From Spirochaetaceae bacterium (GTDB lineage Bacteria; Spirochaetota; Spirochaetia; UBA9216): a stretch of 7,596 nucleotides of DNA. Location of the stretch: the NCBI GenBank assembly GCA_028527945.1, contig JAQQAK010000396.1:1-7596 (forward strand), in the 5' to 3' direction. Positions 6,246 to 7,596 of this stretch are shown here, in pieces. Every line of letters begins with the position of its first letter. Position 1 is the first letter of the stretch. Under the pieces are notes generated by a model, which saw nothing but the letters and a program-made list of their open reading frames with translations, made no database searches and was not told the DNA's origin. Both the position numbers and the translations under genes were made by a program.

Positions 6246-7097
6246 TTATTTTATCCGGGCTGTTTTTAAAAGGTCTATCCACTCTTCATCATGTTCAGGA
6301 ACAAATTTCATTAAAAAGCCTGATGGATGATTGAATATTGTATTTGATGGGCTACATTTAGAAAAATCTAAAAGTTCATGACCTGTATCGGTTCTGTATA
6401 GAGTTCTGGCCTCAGGGTTTTTGTCATCAAAAGAGAAGGTCGCTGCTATATTATTGTCATCAACAATTTTACCAGAAACAGATCTTAATGGTGAAACAAG
6501 CTCAGAAGGAGGAACTTGGAGATATCTCAGAATATTTATTTCTTCAACTGATGTTATTTCAATATTTCCTTCAGATTTAAACCATTTAGCAGCTTCTTCT
6601 TTAGCTTTAAGGAATTTTATTTTATCATTAAGGCCGGCTATAAATATTTTAAGTATATTCATAGGGTTTTCTTCAAAACTTCTTAGAAGAATTTCCTGAC
6701 TAAATGAAAAATAATCTTTTGTTTCGGTCGCAATACCAAAATCTTCAAGACTCATTGGTCCGCGTGTATCAACTTTAGAAACAAGTTCCATATAGCTGTG
6801 TAGTTCGGAATCTTTTAGATCCGGATAAAACTCATTAAAAATAAGAAGCGCTGAACAAGGACAATCTTTATCATGATGATGATCAAAAAGTTTACGGCTG
6901 CTGTCAAATACTAAACCGCAATCAATAACGTAAGTGTCATTGGGTACTTTATTTTCTTTTACCAGTAAAGCGGCATCTTGTGGATTGATTCTTTCAATAG
7001 ATTCAGGTTCTTCTTGAAGATGCAATGCTAACAAAGCGCAGCCAAGAAGTTCGTCCATATGAGCTTTACCGTCATGTATAATAATTTTATAAGACAC
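6246..7097 (-). CDS. MYG1-family (DHH superfamily) putative metal-dependent nuclease
   Basis: This 283-residue protein matches the MYG1/UPF0160 family, which belongs to the DHH phosphoesterase superfamily. Human MYG1 is described as a 3'-5' exoribonuclease. Metal-binding motifs are visible: H8-D9-G10 with H13 and D15-E16, D59 in VIDCG, the DHH triad D72-H73-H74 (followed by H75), and D110 in KVDTRGP. The C-terminal part ends with NTIFNHPSGFLMKF (252-265), like the HxSGF end of MYG1 proteins. All expected ligands are present, so it is probably active; the substrate is unknown. Start GTG 7097 is set by AGGAG (7103-7107) with a 5-nt spacer. The gene lies 15 bp after the 81-residue gene and abuts recQ with no gap, pointing to a shared nucleic-acid task. 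Length is near the short end of the family. Confidence 0.82.
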   Translation of the reverse strand: MSYKIIIHDGKAHMDELLGCALLALHLQEEPESIERINPQDAALLVKENKVPNDTYVIDCGLVFDSSRKLFDHHHDKDCPCSALLIFNEFYPDLKDSELHSYMELVSKVDTRGPMSLEDFGIATETKDYFSFSQEILLRSFEENPMNILKIFIAGLNDKIKFLKAKEEAAKWFKSEGNIEITSVEEINILRYLQVPPSELVSPLRSVSGKIVDDNNIAATFSFDDKNPEARTLYRTDTGHELLDFSKCSPSNTIFNHPSGFLMKFVPEHDEEWIDLLKTARIK

Positions 7098-7102
7098 AAT
7101 TT

Positions 7103-7107
7103 CTCCT
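7103..7107 (-). promoter_or_regulatory. Ribosome-binding site fixing the GTG start of the MYG1-like gene
   Basis: On the - strand, AGGAG lies 5 nt before GTG at 7097. The HDG metal motif begins only eight residues in, so no later start is possible. The site fills the 15-bp gap after the 81-residue gene. Confidence 0.8.
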
Positions 7108-7112
7108 GTTGT

Positions 7113-7358
7113 TTAGAATTCGATATCAGTTTCTTCTGCTGGAATAAATCTTATTTCAAGAGTTACAGGATCAACTTCTTTTCTGACCTTTACAAAGCCT
7201 TCACCCTCAACTTCCAGTTCAAAAACAGTATCGCGGTCATACCAGCGGCATCTGGCACAAGGCGGATCTAGCGGATGGGTTGATCTATGCTGACACCATG
7301 AGCAAGATTTTTCTTTTTTTGGTTCTTCTGGTTTTTTGAATTCAAATATTTTAGCCAT
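7113..7358 (-). CDS. Small four-cysteine (zinc-ribbon-like) protein, function unknown
   Basis: I do not recognise this 81-residue protein. It begins with a Lys/Glu/Pro-rich stretch (residues 4-18). Then come two CxxC knuckles, C19-S-W-C22 and C34-A-R-C37, 11 residues apart, which probably bind one zinc ion. The rest (about 44-81) alternates hydrophobic and charged residues, suggesting a small beta structure, and ends acidic. Start ATG 7358 has GGGAG (7366-7370) seven bases upstream. It is the first gene of the apparent operon with the MYG1-like protein and RecQ. A role in binding nucleic acid or a partner protein is possible, but this is inferred only from its neighbours and the zinc knuckles. 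Confidence 0.82.
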   Translation of the reverse strand: MAKIFEFKKPEEPKKEKSCSWCQHRSTHPLDPPCARCRWYDRDTVFELEVEGEGFVKVRKEVDPVTLEIRFIPAEETDIEF

Positions 7359-7378
7359 TATCGATCTCCCAAATTTAG

Positions 7379-7384
7379 TTTATA
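7379..7384 (-). promoter_or_regulatory. Candidate -10 of the 81-aa/MYG1/recQ operon
   Basis: TATAAA on the - strand (7384-7379) would start transcription near 7372, just ahead of the ribosome-binding site at 7366-7370. The hexamer 17 bp upstream is only T-rich. A better -35-like TTGACT lies 24 bp upstream, too far for a standard sigma-70 promoter. This is therefore a weak call. Confidence 0.35.
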
Positions 7385-7433
7385 CAGGATTGATGAATAG
7401 GTAAAAAAAGTCAATTACCGGAAGAGAAATGGC

Positions 7434-7486
7434 AAAAAAAAAATTAATAGCACGATATAAAGGCCTGATGCTATTCATTTTTTTTT
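7434..7486. terminator. Symmetric A-tract/T-tract hairpin, possible bidirectional terminator
   Basis: AATAGCA (7446-7452) pairs with TGCTATT (7469-7475) around a 16-nt loop. Outside this, a run of ten A (7434-7443) faces nine T (7478-7486). The full stem is about 17 of 18 pairs with one mismatch (T7445 opposite C7476). Read in either direction the hairpin is followed by a long T run, as in bidirectional terminators. It sits between genes that appear to diverge, where a terminator is not expected. It may end a transcript from beyond the right edge or a small unrecognised RNA. Confidence 0.5.
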
Positions 7487-7560
7487 AAAGTGTGATAAAA
7501 TTAGATGTTTTCACGTTAAGTCGATCAGTAAAATTTTTCGAATTATAAGAAAGGAAAAAG

Positions 7561-7596
7561 ATGGACTTTTCAATATTTATTTTTTTAAAAAACACC
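7561..7596 (+). CDS. Probable start of a gene cut by the window edge (partial)
   Basis: ATG at 7561 is preceded by AGGA (7552-7555) at a 5-nt spacing, and the frame stays open for the 12 visible codons (MDFSIFIFLKNT). Nothing can be said about function. The - strand is also open from the right edge to a TAA at 7487-7485, so a gene ending there is the alternative. Confidence 0.4.
   Translation, partial: MDFSIFIFLKNT

Noticed and set aside
7429..7488. A 19-codon + strand frame (MAKKKLIARYKGLMLFIFF) preceded by a weak GGAAG.
   Set aside because: Its residues are mostly dictated by the A-tract, hairpin and T-tract, so it is more likely a by-product of the terminator-like structure.
7485..7595. 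A - strand open frame from the right edge to TAA at 7487-7485, possibly the end of a gene.
   Set aside because: Only about 36 codons are visible, the amino acids show no family features, and such frames are common by chance in AT-rich DNA. It is kept only as an alternative explanation for the adjacent hairpin.

Overview
The window is AT-rich bacterial DNA, densely packed, with mostly short or overlapping gene junctions. Recognisable families are a CydDC-type heterodimeric ABC transporter, a MarR repressor, a RecQ helicase and a DHH/MYG1-family protein. No rRNA, tRNA, mobile element or CRISPR array is visible. The composition and gene styles would fit an anaerobic host-associated bacterium such as a treponeme or a gut Firmicute. 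That placement is an impression, not something a marker gene in the window proves.

Bases 1-3425 (+ strand) hold the end of a membrane protein gene followed by two full-length transporter half-genes. The first resembles CydD and the second CydC. Both junctions are 8-base ATGNNTAA overlaps, so the three genes are probably one translationally coupled operon whose promoter lies to the left of the window. No cytochrome bd genes are visible. The two nucleotide-binding domains depart from consensus at different, complementary places, as in asymmetric heterodimeric ABC transporters. A bidirectional hairpin terminator at 3444-3479 separates this operon from the next, which converges on it.

Bases 3493-4695 (- strand) hold a two-gene regulatory unit: a MarR-type repressor (4210-4647) followed by an unrecognised six-helix membrane protein (3493-4149). 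A nearly identical 15-bp double site, GTTAACCARGTTAAC, sits in the promoter zone of each gene. This is good evidence that the MarR protein controls itself and the membrane protein, and that the membrane protein is its dedicated target.

Bases 4777-7384 (- strand) hold a three-gene operon: an 81-residue four-cysteine protein, a MYG1/DHH-family putative nuclease, and a short RecQ helicase. The last two are in the same reading frame and separated by one TAA, with recQ starting at the immediately following TTG. A DHH-superfamily protein next to a RecQ recalls the RecJ-RecQ partnership and is the most interesting functional hint in the window. A rho-independent terminator is built into the last codons of recQ.

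Bases 7385-7596 hold a probable intergenic region with an A-tract/T-tract hairpin and, at the right edge, a probable start of a + strand gene. Only 12 codons of that gene are visible.
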